From the NCBI RefSeq assembly GCF_017872555.1, contig NZ_JAEDOX010000001.1, positions 620,001-684,000 on the forward strand: a stretch of DNA of 64,000 bases, written 5' to 3'. The translations under genes and the position numbers were made by a program. The notes beneath the pieces are model-generated. The model did no database searches and had not been told where the DNA came from. It saw only the letters and a list, made by a program, of their open reading frames with translations. The stretch is from Ruegeria sp. HKCCSA071 (GTDB taxonomy: Bacteria; Pseudomonadota; Alphaproteobacteria; Rhodobacterales; Rhodobacteraceae). Of the stretch, positions 56,663 through 64,000 are shown piece after piece (position 1 is the first letter of the stretch; every line of letters starts with the position of its first letter).

Positions 56663-59600
56663 TTATTCCGCCGCGGCCTGCAACCCTGCCCCTCCACCGC
56701 GAATGACGGCCAGCAATTCCTCGCGCCGCTTGGCTGCTTTGGCCTCGTTCGCGCGCAATACGGGGCCAAACCCACGGATATCCAGCGGCAAACGGGCCAG
56801 GGCGGCAATCGCATCGCGTGTGGTCTGCGACACAAGCGGCAGAACCTCGCGCATGTCCTTTTCATATTGACGGATCAACGCACGCTCCATCCTGCGTTCC
56901 GACGAATAGCCAAAGATATCCAATGGCGTACCGCGCAGCACCTTCAACCGGGTCAAAAGATTCAGTGGGCCAAGGATGGCTTCGCCAAACGCACGTTTGC
57001 GGGGTCTGTCGTTGCTGCCCGATCCCCCTAAAAAGGGTGGAGCCAGATGGAACGTCATCTTGAAATCGCCATCGAACTCGGCAGCCGCTTTGTCACGGCT
57101 TGACAGAAGAAGGCGCGCGACTTCGTATTCATCCTTGTAAGACAACAGCTTGTGATAGCCTTTTGCCACCGCCTCGCGGATATCCGCATCCTCAACACTG
57201 TCGACCAGCTTGCGATACCGTTTGGCCAGCCGCGCACTTTGGTAGTCGGTCAGATGGCTTGCGCGGAATTCGATCTTCTGATCCAGCGATTGGGGCATCT
57301 CGGTCACGGTCGGGGACAGAATGGACTGTACCTCTGCCGGATGCAGAACCGCCCAACGCCCGATATCAAACGCACGCTTGTTCCGTTCAATCGTAGTTCC
57401 GTTCAATTCGATGGCATCAAAAACCGCCTGATGGCTGACGGGCAACAACCCGCGCTGCCACGCTGCGCCAAAGATCATCATGTTGGAATAGATCGAGTCG
57501 CCCATCACGGCGCGTGCCAACTCGGTCGCGTCAAACAGCGAGACATCTTCTTTCAGTCGTGCCTGAAGAGCCAGTTCCAATTGATCGGCGGGAATGCGGA
57601 ACTCGGTATTGCGCGTAAAGTCGCCTGTTACCGTCTCATGGCTGTTCACAACGGCGCCTGTACGGCCTGTGCGCGTCAGGCCCAATGTTTTGGCTCCGGC
57701 GGACACCACCAGATCACCGCCGATCAACGCATGGGCTTCGCCGGTTGCGACACGGATGGCGCTGATGTCTTCGGGTGCGTTGGCCAGACGGCAATGGATG
57801 TGGACCGCGCCGCCTTTCTGCGCCAAGCCCGCCATTTCCATCATGCCCGCGCCTTTTCCGTCAATCTGGGCAGCCTGTGCAAGAATTGCGCCCAGCGTGA
57901 CAACACCGGTTCCCCCGACACCCGTGATCACCACGTTATGCGTACCGCTGATCGTGGGCAGCACCGGCATCGGTAGGTCGGGCAAGTCGATTTCGGTTGT
58001 TGCCTCTTTGCGGATCTTCGCCCCCTCAAGCGTAACGAAGGAAGGGCAAAAGCCGTTCAGGCAGGAATAATCCTTGTTGCAGCTTGACTGATCGATGGCG
58101 CGCTTGCGCCCGAGTTCTGTTTCCTTGGGCACGATCGACACACAGTTCGATTGCACCCCACAATCGCCGCAGCCTTCGCAGACATCGGTATTGATAAATA
58201 CGCGCTTGTCCGGGTCCGGGAACGTGCCGCGTTTGCGGCGACGGCGTTTTTCGGCCGCACAGGTCTGAACGTAGACAATGACCGAAACACCCTCGATCTC
58301 GCGGAACTTCTCCTGCACCTGCATCAGTTCCGCACGCTCGAACGTCTGAACACTCGACGGCAGAGCCTTGAGGTTTACGTCTTCCTTTTCGTCATAGACC
58401 AGAGCAACCTCACGGACACCCATGGCTTTGACTTCGGCAACGATCCGTTCTGCGGTCAGATCGCCTTCATTCTCCTGCCCGCCCGTCATGGCGACGGCAT
58501 CGTTGAACAGGATCTTGAAGGTGATGTTCGTGCCTGCAGACAACGCCGCGCGGATCGCTTGAACGCCCGAGTGATTATAGGTGCCATCGCCAAGGTTCTG
58601 GAACACATGTTTGGTGGTCGAAAACGGGGCCTCACCGATCCAGTTCGCGCCTTCACCGCCCATCTGGGTAAAGCCCGTGGTGTTCCGGTCCATCCACTGA
58701 ACCATGTAATGACAACCGATCCCTGCATAGGCACGGCTGCCATCCGGGACTTTGGTCGAACTGTTATGCGGGCAGCCCGAGCAGAAGTACGGAAGCCGCG
58801 TTGCAATTTCCTGCGCATTGTCGGCCCGGCGCGCCTCGGACAAAGAGGCCAGCCCGGCCCGAATACCATCGGTTTCACGCCCTTCTTCGATCAGGATCTC
58901 ACCCAGCTTTTCGGCAATCATGATCGGGTCCAGCGCGCCGCGGGTCGGGAACAGTTCATCGCGGTGCAACGTACCGGCACCGCCTTTGTACCAGCCATAT
59001 ACCCGGCGGCCGCGACGGTCGTCAAAGATAGCCTCTTTGACCTGAACCTCGATCAGCTTGCGCTTTTCCTCGACAATCACGATCAGGTCCAGCCCTTCGG
59101 CCCAGTCGTGGAACCCGACCATGTCCAGCGGGAAGGTCTGCCCCACCTTGTAGGTCGTGATCCCCAGCCGTTCGGCTTCGGATTCATTGATATTCAAAAG
59201 CGACAGCGCATGGGTCAGGTCCAGCCAGTTCTTGCCCGCCGCAACAAACCCGATCTTTGCACCTGGTTTGCCCCATATCCGCTTGTCCAGCTTGTTGGCA
59301 TGCGAAAACGTCTCGGCTGCAAACCTTTTGTAATCGATAACGCGCGTTTCTTGCAGGTGCGGCGTGTCCCCAAGGCGGATATTCAAACCGCCTTCCGGCA
59401 TATCGAAATCAGGTACGACGACCTGCATTCGGTCGGGGCGACCATCCACAACCGAGGTAACCTCGATTGTGTCCTTCATGGTCTTTAGCCCGACCCAAAC
59501 CCCGGCAAAACGGCTGAGCGCAAAGCCGTATATTCCGTAGTCGAGGATTTCCTGCACACCCGCCGGGCTGACGACAGGCATATACATATCTACCAGTGAC

Positions 59601-60082
59601 CATTCGGACTGATGCAACACGGTCGAGCTTTCGCCGGTATGGTCATCACCCATCGCCATAAGCACACCGCCATGCTTGGCGGTTCCGGCCATATTCGCGT
59701 GGCGCATGACATCACCGGACCGGTCTACGCCCGGCCCCTTGCCGTACCAAAGCCCAAAAACCCCATCGAACTTGCCGTCGCCGCGCAAGCCGGCCTGTTG
59801 GCTGCCCCACAGCGCCGTTGCTGCCAGATCTTCGTTCAATCCGAACTGAAACGTGACATCGCTTTGGGACAACTGCCTTTGCGCCCGCATCATCTGCTGA
59901 TCAACAGCGCCAAGTGGCGAGCCACGATATCCAGTCACCAGCCCCGCAGTGTTCAGTCCCGCCAGCCGGTCTCTGGCCTTTTGCATCAGCATCAACCGGA
60001 CAAGCGCCTGTGTTCCGTTCAGAAGAACGGGGCTTTTCTCAAGATCGAACCGGTCGTTTAACGTAATCTGTGGCTGACTCAT
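56663..60082 (-). CDS. Indolepyruvate ferredoxin oxidoreductase, fused alpha and beta
   Basis: 1139-aa fusion that oxidises aryl pyruvates from aromatic amino acids to acyl-CoA. N-terminal pyrimidine-binding domain (about 30-230), thiamine diphosphate part near 430-600 (GCHYMVQWMDRNTTGFTQMG, NDAVAMTGGQENEG), a ferredoxin-like iron-sulfur region VCEGCGDCGVQSNC near 637, and a C-terminal gamma-type catalytic part (GVGGTGVVTLGAIL near 735). Divergent from the LysR gene, a possible regulator. Confidence 0.92.
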   Translation of the reverse strand: MSQPQITLNDRFDLEKSPVLLNGTQALVRLMLMQKARDRLAGLNTAGLVTGYRGSPLGAVDQQMMRAQRQLSQSDVTFQFGLNEDLAATALWGSQQAGLRGDGKFDGVFGLWYGKGPGVDRSGDVMRHANMAGTAKHGGVLMAMGDDHTGESSTVLHQSEWSLVDMYMPVVSPAGVQEILDYGIYGFALSRFAGVWVGLKTMKDTIEVTSVVDGRPDRMQVVVPDFDMPEGGLNIRLGDTPHLQETRVIDYKRFAAETFSHANKLDKRIWGKPGAKIGFVAAGKNWLDLTHALSLLNINESEAERLGITTYKVGQTFPLDMVGFHDWAEGLDLIVIVEEKRKLIEVQVKEAIFDDRRGRRVYGWYKGGAGTLHRDELFPTRGALDPIMIAEKLGEILIEEGRETDGIRAGLASLSEARRADNAQEIATRLPYFCSGCPHNSSTKVPDGSRAYAGIGCHYMVQWMDRNTTGFTQMGGEGANWIGEAPFSTTKHVFQNLGDGTYNHSGVQAIRAALSAGTNITFKILFNDAVAMTGGQENEGDLTAERIVAEVKAMGVREVALVYDEKEDVNLKALPSSVQTFERAELMQVQEKFREIEGVSVIVYVQTCAAEKRRRRKRGTFPDPDKRVFINTDVCEGCGDCGVQSNCVSIVPKETELGRKRAIDQSSCNKDYSCLNGFCPSFVTLEGAKIRKEATTEIDLPDLPMPVLPTISGTHNVVITGVGGTGVVTLGAILAQAAQIDGKGAGMMEMAGLAQKGGAVHIHCRLANAPEDISAIRVATGEAHALIGGDLVVSAGAKTLGLTRTGRTGAVVNSHETVTGDFTRNTEFRIPADQLELALQARLKEDVSLFDATELARAVMGDSIYSNMMIFGAAWQRGLLPVSHQAVFDAIELNGTTIERNKRAFDIGRWAVLHPAEVQSILSPTVTEMPQSLDQKIEFRASHLTDYQSARLAKRYRKLVDSVEDADIREAVAKGYHKLLSYKDEYEVARLLLSSRDKAAAEFDGDFKMTFHLAPPFLGGSGSNDRPRKRAFGEAILGPLNLLTRLKVLRGTPLDIFGYSSERRMERALIRQYEKDMREVLPLVSQTTRDAIAALARLPLDIRGFGPVLRANEAKAAKRREELLAVIRGGGAGLQAAAE

Positions 60083-60251
60083 CAGACGTCTCCCCTCGCC
60101 AGATCAGTGTGCATGTTCGTAGCGCATTTTAGGTCATAATTTCTGACCTGTATAGGTTTTATGCACTGAACCGTAACGATTTCGGCCTTTGATTGTAGAA
60201 CTTGTTACCTGTTTCATATAGGCGTTCGAAATGATAACGAAAGTTGCGGCG

Positions 60252-61160
60252 ATGGATTGGGACAAGCTTAGAATATTTCACGCGGTGGCCGATGCGGGCA
60301 GCCTCACACATGCCGGGGACAAGCTCAATTTGTCTCAATCCGCCGTAAGCAGACAGATCCGTGCGCTGGAAGAGTCGTTGGATGCCACCCTTTTTCACCG
60401 CCACGCCCGGGGGCTGATTCTCACCGAACAGGGTGAACTGTTGTTCGACGCCACATCCGCCATGTCAAAACGGCTGGACGCAGCTGCTGCACGCATTCGC
60501 GACAGTGAGGAAGAAGTTTTTGGCGTTCTGCGGGTCACGACGACCTTTGGCTTTGGCACGCTTTGGCTCGCCCCTCGCCTGCCCAAGCTTTATGAACAAT
60601 ACCCTGATCTCAACATCGATCTGATGCTGGAAGAACGTGTTCTGGACCTCCCCATGAGAGAGGCGGATGTCGCCATTCGCATGAAGGAACCCAGTCAGGC
60701 AGATCTGGTGCGCAAGCGCCTGATGACGGTTCAGATGACACTTTACGCAACGCACAACTACATCGAAGCCCATGGCGGAATGCTGAAATCGCTGGAGGAT
60801 ATCCAAAATCACCGGCTGATCTGTCAGACGCCCGCGGCACCTCAGGTAGGCGCCAGCGCAGCCATGGTACGCCATCTTATGACGTACAATCCCGCATCCC
60901 TGTTGACGGTGAACAACTACTTCGGTGTCCTTCAGGGAGTATTGCACAATCTCGGGATTGGAGTTTTGCCAGACTACGTCACACAGGATTTTCCGCATCT
61001 TGTTCCGGTTTTGTCGGACATCGAAACCGCTGACGTGCCTGTGTATCTGGCCTATCCCGAAGAACTTCGACACTCAAAACGCGTCGGGGCGTTCCGCGAC
61101 TTTGTACAGGACGAGATCATCGCACAGCGCAAACAGCTGAAAAAGATGGGAAAACTATAG
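60252..61160 (+). CDS. LysR family transcriptional regulator
   Basis: 302 aa. N-terminal HTH MDWDKLRIFHAVADAGSLTH and LNLSQSAVSRQIRALEESL, then the effector domain (LRVTTTFGFGTLWLAPRLP). An ATG 21 bases upstream is in frame, but the conserved start MDWDKLRIF favours 60252. It faces away from the ior gene, with a 169-base gap. Its ligand is unknown; either aromatic metabolism or control of a distant gene is possible. Confidence 0.9.
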   Translation: MDWDKLRIFHAVADAGSLTHAGDKLNLSQSAVSRQIRALEESLDATLFHRHARGLILTEQGELLFDATSAMSKRLDAAAARIRDSEEEVFGVLRVTTTFGFGTLWLAPRLPKLYEQYPDLNIDLMLEERVLDLPMREADVAIRMKEPSQADLVRKRLMTVQMTLYATHNYIEAHGGMLKSLEDIQNHRLICQTPAAPQVGASAAMVRHLMTYNPASLLTVNNYFGVLQGVLHNLGIGVLPDYVTQDFPHLVPVLSDIETADVPVYLAYPEELRHSKRVGAFRDFVQDEIIAQRKQLKKMGKL

Positions 61161-61209
61161 CTATGCACAAATAGCATAGCGGACATGAGGACATTTCAGG
61201 GTTAAATTC

Positions 61210-61238
61210 CTTGAACGTTCACAAACTGACCCCTAAAT
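61210..61238 (+). promoter_or_regulatory. Putative heat-shock-type (RpoH) promoter
   Basis: CTTGAAC (61210-61216), a 13-base spacer, and CCCCTAAAT (61230-61238). This fits the sigma32 consensus CTTGAA-N13-CCCCAT-T closely. It lies between the lysR stop and a strong terminator, with no gene in between. Confidence 0.6.
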
Positions 61239-61242
61239 GAGC

Positions 61243-61329
61243 ACTCGAAGGCGGTGATGCTGAAACGCTCATCATCTTCATACCTCCCTGTTGGACTATG
61301 GCCGAGCTTATTGCTCGGCCTTTTTTTTT
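61243..61329 (+). ncRNA. Candidate small RNA with CCTCCC loop (unnamed)
   Basis: About 87 bases from the expected start after the RpoH-type promoter to the end of a terminator. A first hairpin pairs GGTGATG (61253-61259) with CATCATC (61270-61276). Between it and the terminator is a single-stranded stretch containing ACCTCCCT, the complement of a Shine-Dalgarno sequence. Rhodobacter has stress sRNAs (the CcsR group) with a CCUCCUCCC motif controlled by RpoH sigma factors. The mscS and mtoX ribosome binding sites (AGGGAG, GGGAGG) could pair with it. Not a database hit; inferred. Confidence 0.55.
61300..61329 (+). terminator. Rho-independent terminator of the candidate sRNA
   Basis: GGCCGAGC (61300-61307), loop TTATT, GCTCGGCC (61313-61320), then nine T (61321-61329). 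A perfect 8-bp stem directly followed by the T-run. Confidence 0.92.
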
Positions 61330-61431
61330 GCTCAAGGCATTGCATCAAGTCAGCGAAAGCTCTGGGAAAAATACACGCATAGGCATATGATCCCTAAAAA
61401 ACGAAATAATTTCGTGTTCGAGGGAGAATCC

Positions 61432-63678
61432 ATGTTCCACCCATTCCGCCTTTTGTTGGCGATTGTCTCTGCTTTATTGTTGGCGGTTCCACTATATGCG
61501 CAAGACACCGGCTCAACGTCTTCAGTGACCATCCCGGACGATTTAACGCCCGAACAGGTCGATGGTTTGGTTGCCCGCATGTCAGATGACCAAGTGCGCG
61601 CCATTTTGTTAGAGCGCCTTGATGCGGTAGCCGAAAAGCAGGCTGCCGAGAAGGCGAACGTGGAAGACCCGCTGACCGAAATAAGCGAGATATGGGCCGA
61701 GATGGTCTCGTCCTGGACACACGTTCTGACCACGCTCCCCAACATTGTGTCGGCACAAGTTACTGCGTTTGGCAACTTCAGCGACACCTTTGGAACGAAC
61801 GGTGTCTTTAAACTGTTCGGGCTTATTCTTTCTGTATTGATTGCAGGCTTTCTGGCAGAGAAGCTGTTCATTTTCCTGACCCGCCGCTGGCATGAAGCGA
61901 CCGAAGTTGGGGATGAGGCCGATCTCAAGGGCGCTGTCAGTTACCTGTTCCGCAGGTTCTGTCGCGAAATTGCCGGGCTGATCGTGTTCTATGTTGTCAT
62001 TCGCGCGATTGGGCGCGGGCTTCTGACACCCGAACAGATCACCTATGCCGGTCCGTTTGTATTCTATCTGATCTGGATTCCGCGCCTGGGGGCGGCGGCC
62101 TCACGTTTTGTTCTGGCACCGGAGAAACCAAAATATCGGCTGGTCAGTATTGACGACCATTGGGCAAAGTACCTGCATCGCAATCTGATCGGGCTGTTGA
62201 TCCTGATCGGGTTCACGCTGTTTATTGTGCGCTTCAACGCCCTAAATGGCATCACAGGGGACGATACACGCATCGCCTTCTGGCTGAATGCGGCAACCCA
62301 TGTCTATATCGCCGTCATCGCCTGGACCGCGCGCCAAGGGTTGTCTCAGATGATGCTGGGAACAGACCCGGACCGCACGAAGTTTGATGAAGAAGTCGCG
62401 CATTATTATCCCTACTTCGCCATTGGCGTTTCGGTGACAATCTGGCTGCTGGTCGAATTCCTGGTCGCACAACGCGATCCATCGACGCTAAGATTGCTTG
62501 CAGGTGGTGCGCATTTCACAACCATGTTCTGGTTGCTGATTGCCCCTGCTCTCGACACTTTGATCCGCGGGCTGGTACGCCATTTGCAGCCGCCGATGTC
62601 TGGCGAAGGCCCGCTGGCCGAACGCGCGCATCGCGCGGCCAAGCGCAGCTATATCCGGATTGGGCGGGTCATTGCCGGGCTGATCGTCGTCTTCATGATC
62701 GCCCGCGCGTGGCATCTTGACCTGCGCAATGTCGCCTCGGCCGGTGTCAGTGCCGAAGTTGGCGGCGCTGTCATTGAGTTCCTTCTAATCATCGCGGTCG
62801 GTTACATCCTAAACGAGGTCGTCTCGCTATGGATCAACCGCAGGCTGGCCAAAGAACAGACCGCAGCCGAGGCAGTCGACGAGGAAGCAAGCGGTGAAGG
62901 CGGCGGCACCGGAGGCTCTCGTCTGGCGACGGTCCTGCCGCTGATGCGGATTACGGCCCAGATCACCATCTCGGTCATCTTTGGCCTGCTGGCCCTGGGT
63001 GCGTTGGGTATCAACATCACGCCGCTTCTGGCCGGTGCCGGTGTTCTGGGTCTTGCCATCGGCTTTGGAGCTCAGAAACTGGTGGCGGATGTCGTCGGCG
63101 GTGTCTTCTTCCTGATCGATGATGCCTTCCGCGTCGGCGAATATGTTGATGTGGGCGGAACCACCGGGACGGTCGAAAAAATCTCGATCCGCTCGATGCA
63201 ACTGCGCCATCACAGGGGGCCTGTGCACACGATCCCCTATGGAGAAATCCAGAAACTGACAAATTACAGCCGTGACTGGGTGATCATGAAGCTGAAATTC
63301 ACCGTGCCCTTCGATACCGATCCCAACAAGGTCAAGAAAATCTTCAAAAAGATCGGGGCCGAAATGATGGAGGACGAAACCCACAAAGAAGGCTTCCTAC
63401 AGCCCTTCAAATCTCAGGGTGTGTTCGACTTTGATGATGTGGGCATGATCATTCGCGGTAAATTTATGGCCAAACCGGGCAAGCAATTCACCTTACGCAA
63501 GGAAATCTTCAACCGGGTCAAAGCAGCCTTCAAGGAAAACGGCATCGACTTTGCCCGCCGCGAGGTGCGCGTTGCGATTCCGGGCCTGGATGAGGTCGAG
63601 CATCTGACGCCCGAGCAGAAGGCTGCTGTTGGCGCCGCAGCCGCTGCCGAGGTCAACAAGGACCAGGGATCGGCGTAA
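61432..63678 (+). CDS. MscS-family mechanosensitive channel, long form
   Basis: 748-aa protein with signal peptide (MFHPFRLLLAIVSALLLAVPLYAQ-type start, cut near AQD), a periplasmic helical region (about 35-150), several extra membrane helices and a C-terminal MscS core: the pore helix in LGINITPLLAGAGVLGLAIG and GFGAQKLVADVVGGVFFLIDDAFRVGEYV, then the cytoplasmic beta domain (TVEKISIRSMQLRHHRGPVHTIPYGEI). It releases solutes on hypo-osmotic shock, which suits a DMSP- and betaine-using marine cell. AGGGAG lies before the start at 61432; the frame is open 141 bases further up, into the terminator. Confidence 0.92.
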   Translation: MFHPFRLLLAIVSALLLAVPLYAQDTGSTSSVTIPDDLTPEQVDGLVARMSDDQVRAILLERLDAVAEKQAAEKANVEDPLTEISEIWAEMVSSWTHVLTTLPNIVSAQVTAFGNFSDTFGTNGVFKLFGLILSVLIAGFLAEKLFIFLTRRWHEATEVGDEADLKGAVSYLFRRFCREIAGLIVFYVVIRAIGRGLLTPEQITYAGPFVFYLIWIPRLGAAASRFVLAPEKPKYRLVSIDDHWAKYLHRNLIGLLILIGFTLFIVRFNALNGITGDDTRIAFWLNAATHVYIAVIAWTARQGLSQMMLGTDPDRTKFDEEVAHYYPYFAIGVSVTIWLLVEFLVAQRDPSTLRLLAGGAHFTTMFWLLIAPALDTLIRGLVRHLQPPMSGEGPLAERAHRAAKRSYIRIGRVIAGLIVVFMIARAWHLDLRNVASAGVSAEVGGAVIEFLLIIAVGYILNEVVSLWINRRLAKEQTAAEAVDEEASGEGGGTGGSRLATVLPLMRITAQITISVIFGLLALGALGINITPLLAGAGVLGLAIGFGAQKLVADVVGGVFFLIDDAFRVGEYVDVGGTTGTVEKISIRSMQLRHHRGPVHTIPYGEIQKLTNYSRDWVIMKLKFTVPFDTDPNKVKKIFKKIGAEMMEDETHKEGFLQPFKSQGVFDFDDVGMIIRGKFMAKPGKQFTLRKEIFNRVKAAFKENGIDFARREVRVAIPGLDEVEHLTPEQKAAVGAAAAAEVNKDQGSA

Positions 63679-63728
63679 CCTTCGGGGTTTACGTCTGCGA
63701 TTTGCAGCAGGACTGCTATGCGTTTTTT

Positions 63729-63762
63729 CGGAACCGGCCGTGAAGCCGGTTCCGTTTTTCTT
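63729..63762 (+). terminator. Terminator after the mscS-like gene
   Basis: CGGAACCGGC (63729-63738), loop CGTGAA, GCCGGTTCCG (63745-63754), then TTTTTCTTT. A perfect 10-bp stem, 51 bases after the stop. Confidence 0.92.
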
Positions 63763-63858
63763 TGAAAGACGCGGCCTGCGCCGTCTTGACCCTTTCCACA
63801 CGCGCGCGCTTGCCCTACAAGGCGCGCAATCTCGGCCCACTTGGACACAGGACAGAAG

Positions 63859-64000
63859 ATGCAAGAGCCCGCCATCACACCCGATCTGATTGCAGCACAT
63901 GGGCTCAAGCCCGAGGAATACGATATGATCCTCGAGATCATCGGGCGTGAACCGACCTTTACCGAGCTTGGTATTTTCTCGGCTATGTGGAACGAACATT
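63859..64000 (+). CDS. purL: FGAM synthase large subunit PurL (3' part outside window)
   Basis: Only 47 codons are present: starts [20 protein letters not shown] and continues to [19 protein letters not shown], the N-terminal motif of PurL before the CSYKSS segment. It makes FGAM together with PurS and PurQ, encoded 18-20 kb away on the other strand. ACAG-AAG before the start gives only a weak ribosome binding site. Confidence 0.93.
   Translation, partial: MQEPAITPDLIAAHGLKPEEYDMILEIIGREPTFTELGIFSAMWNEH

Noticed and set aside
58151-59488. 445-codon open frame antisense to the indolepyruvate oxidoreductase gene
   Set aside because: It mirrors a well-supported 1139-aa gene, shows no known motif and is explained by high third-position GC on the opposite strand.
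61291-61431. Upstream start of the mscS gene
   Set aside because: The extension begins within the sRNA terminator and would place 47 polar residues before a clean signal peptide; the inner ATG has AGGGAG.

Overview
The window looks like chromosomal DNA of a marine Roseobacter-group alphaproteobacterium (Rhodobacterales); the genus cannot be fixed by eye. Evidence: CtrA next to its small inhibitor SciP, a circularly permuted two-piece tmRNA with tag ANDNRAPVAVAA, an SspB of the alphaproteobacterial type, a DUF1476 (F1-ATPase zeta) protein, LpxI in place of LpxH, DMSP demethylase DmdA, and the lysis genes of a Rhodobacterales gene transfer agent (GTA). I see no tRNA, rRNA, insertion sequence, prophage integrase or CRISPR array.

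Layout. 0-5 kb: recG (cut by the window edge) and ligA, then ctrA and sciP, the cell-cycle pair. 5-7 kb: mnmA, an AhpD-like protein and a CadD-like membrane protein. 7-18.4 kb: a long minus-strand envelope operon, read in the order frr-uppS-cdsA-dxr-rseP-(42-aa membrane protein)-bamA-ompH-fabZ-lpxA-lpxI-lpxB, which joins undecaprenyl phosphate, phospholipid, isoprenoid, outer-membrane protein assembly and lipid A synthesis. Most junctions overlap by 1-10 bases.

18.5-26 kb: an accessory sulfur region. dmdA and acuI (DMSP demethylation and acrylyl-CoA reduction) lie on the minus strand behind a decayed DinB gene and a DUF1326/DUF2182 pair. Divergent to them, across a short intergenic space with two TGTCAGAC repeats, are a FadR-type regulator and the SBP56 methanethiol oxidase mtoX with two small membrane-protein genes. 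DmdA starts the pathway that releases methanethiol and MtoX destroys methanethiol, so the region plausibly couples production and disposal. Next come the two-piece ssrA and a chromate module (rhodanese-ChrB fusion plus ChrA).

29-48.7 kb: mostly core genes: sspB, fumC, a DUF4169/RHH pair, tag, class I aldolase, a P450 coupled to an alpha/beta hydrolase, ccdA, a TusA-like protein, rne, a DctBD-like two-component system whose regulator lacks the GAFTGA loop, purQ-adh-purS, purC, DUF1476 and a betaine-homocysteine methyltransferase. 48.7-60 kb: a minus-strand block in which ccmE and ccmF-ccmH (cytochrome c maturation) are separated by a GTA-type endolysin and holin, followed upstream by argC, murI, an acyltransferase and a fused indolepyruvate oxidoreductase. 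60-64 kb: a LysR regulator, a candidate heat-shock-type small RNA with an anti-Shine-Dalgarno loop, an MscS channel and the start of purL.

Most notable: the DmdA/MtoX region with its DUF1326-DUF2182 partners and operator repeats; GTA lysis genes inside the ccm cluster; the candidate sRNA at 61.24-61.33 kb; a dispersed double-hairpin repeat in two copies directly 3' of dmdA and dctD; and a 42-aa membrane protein between rseP and bamA.
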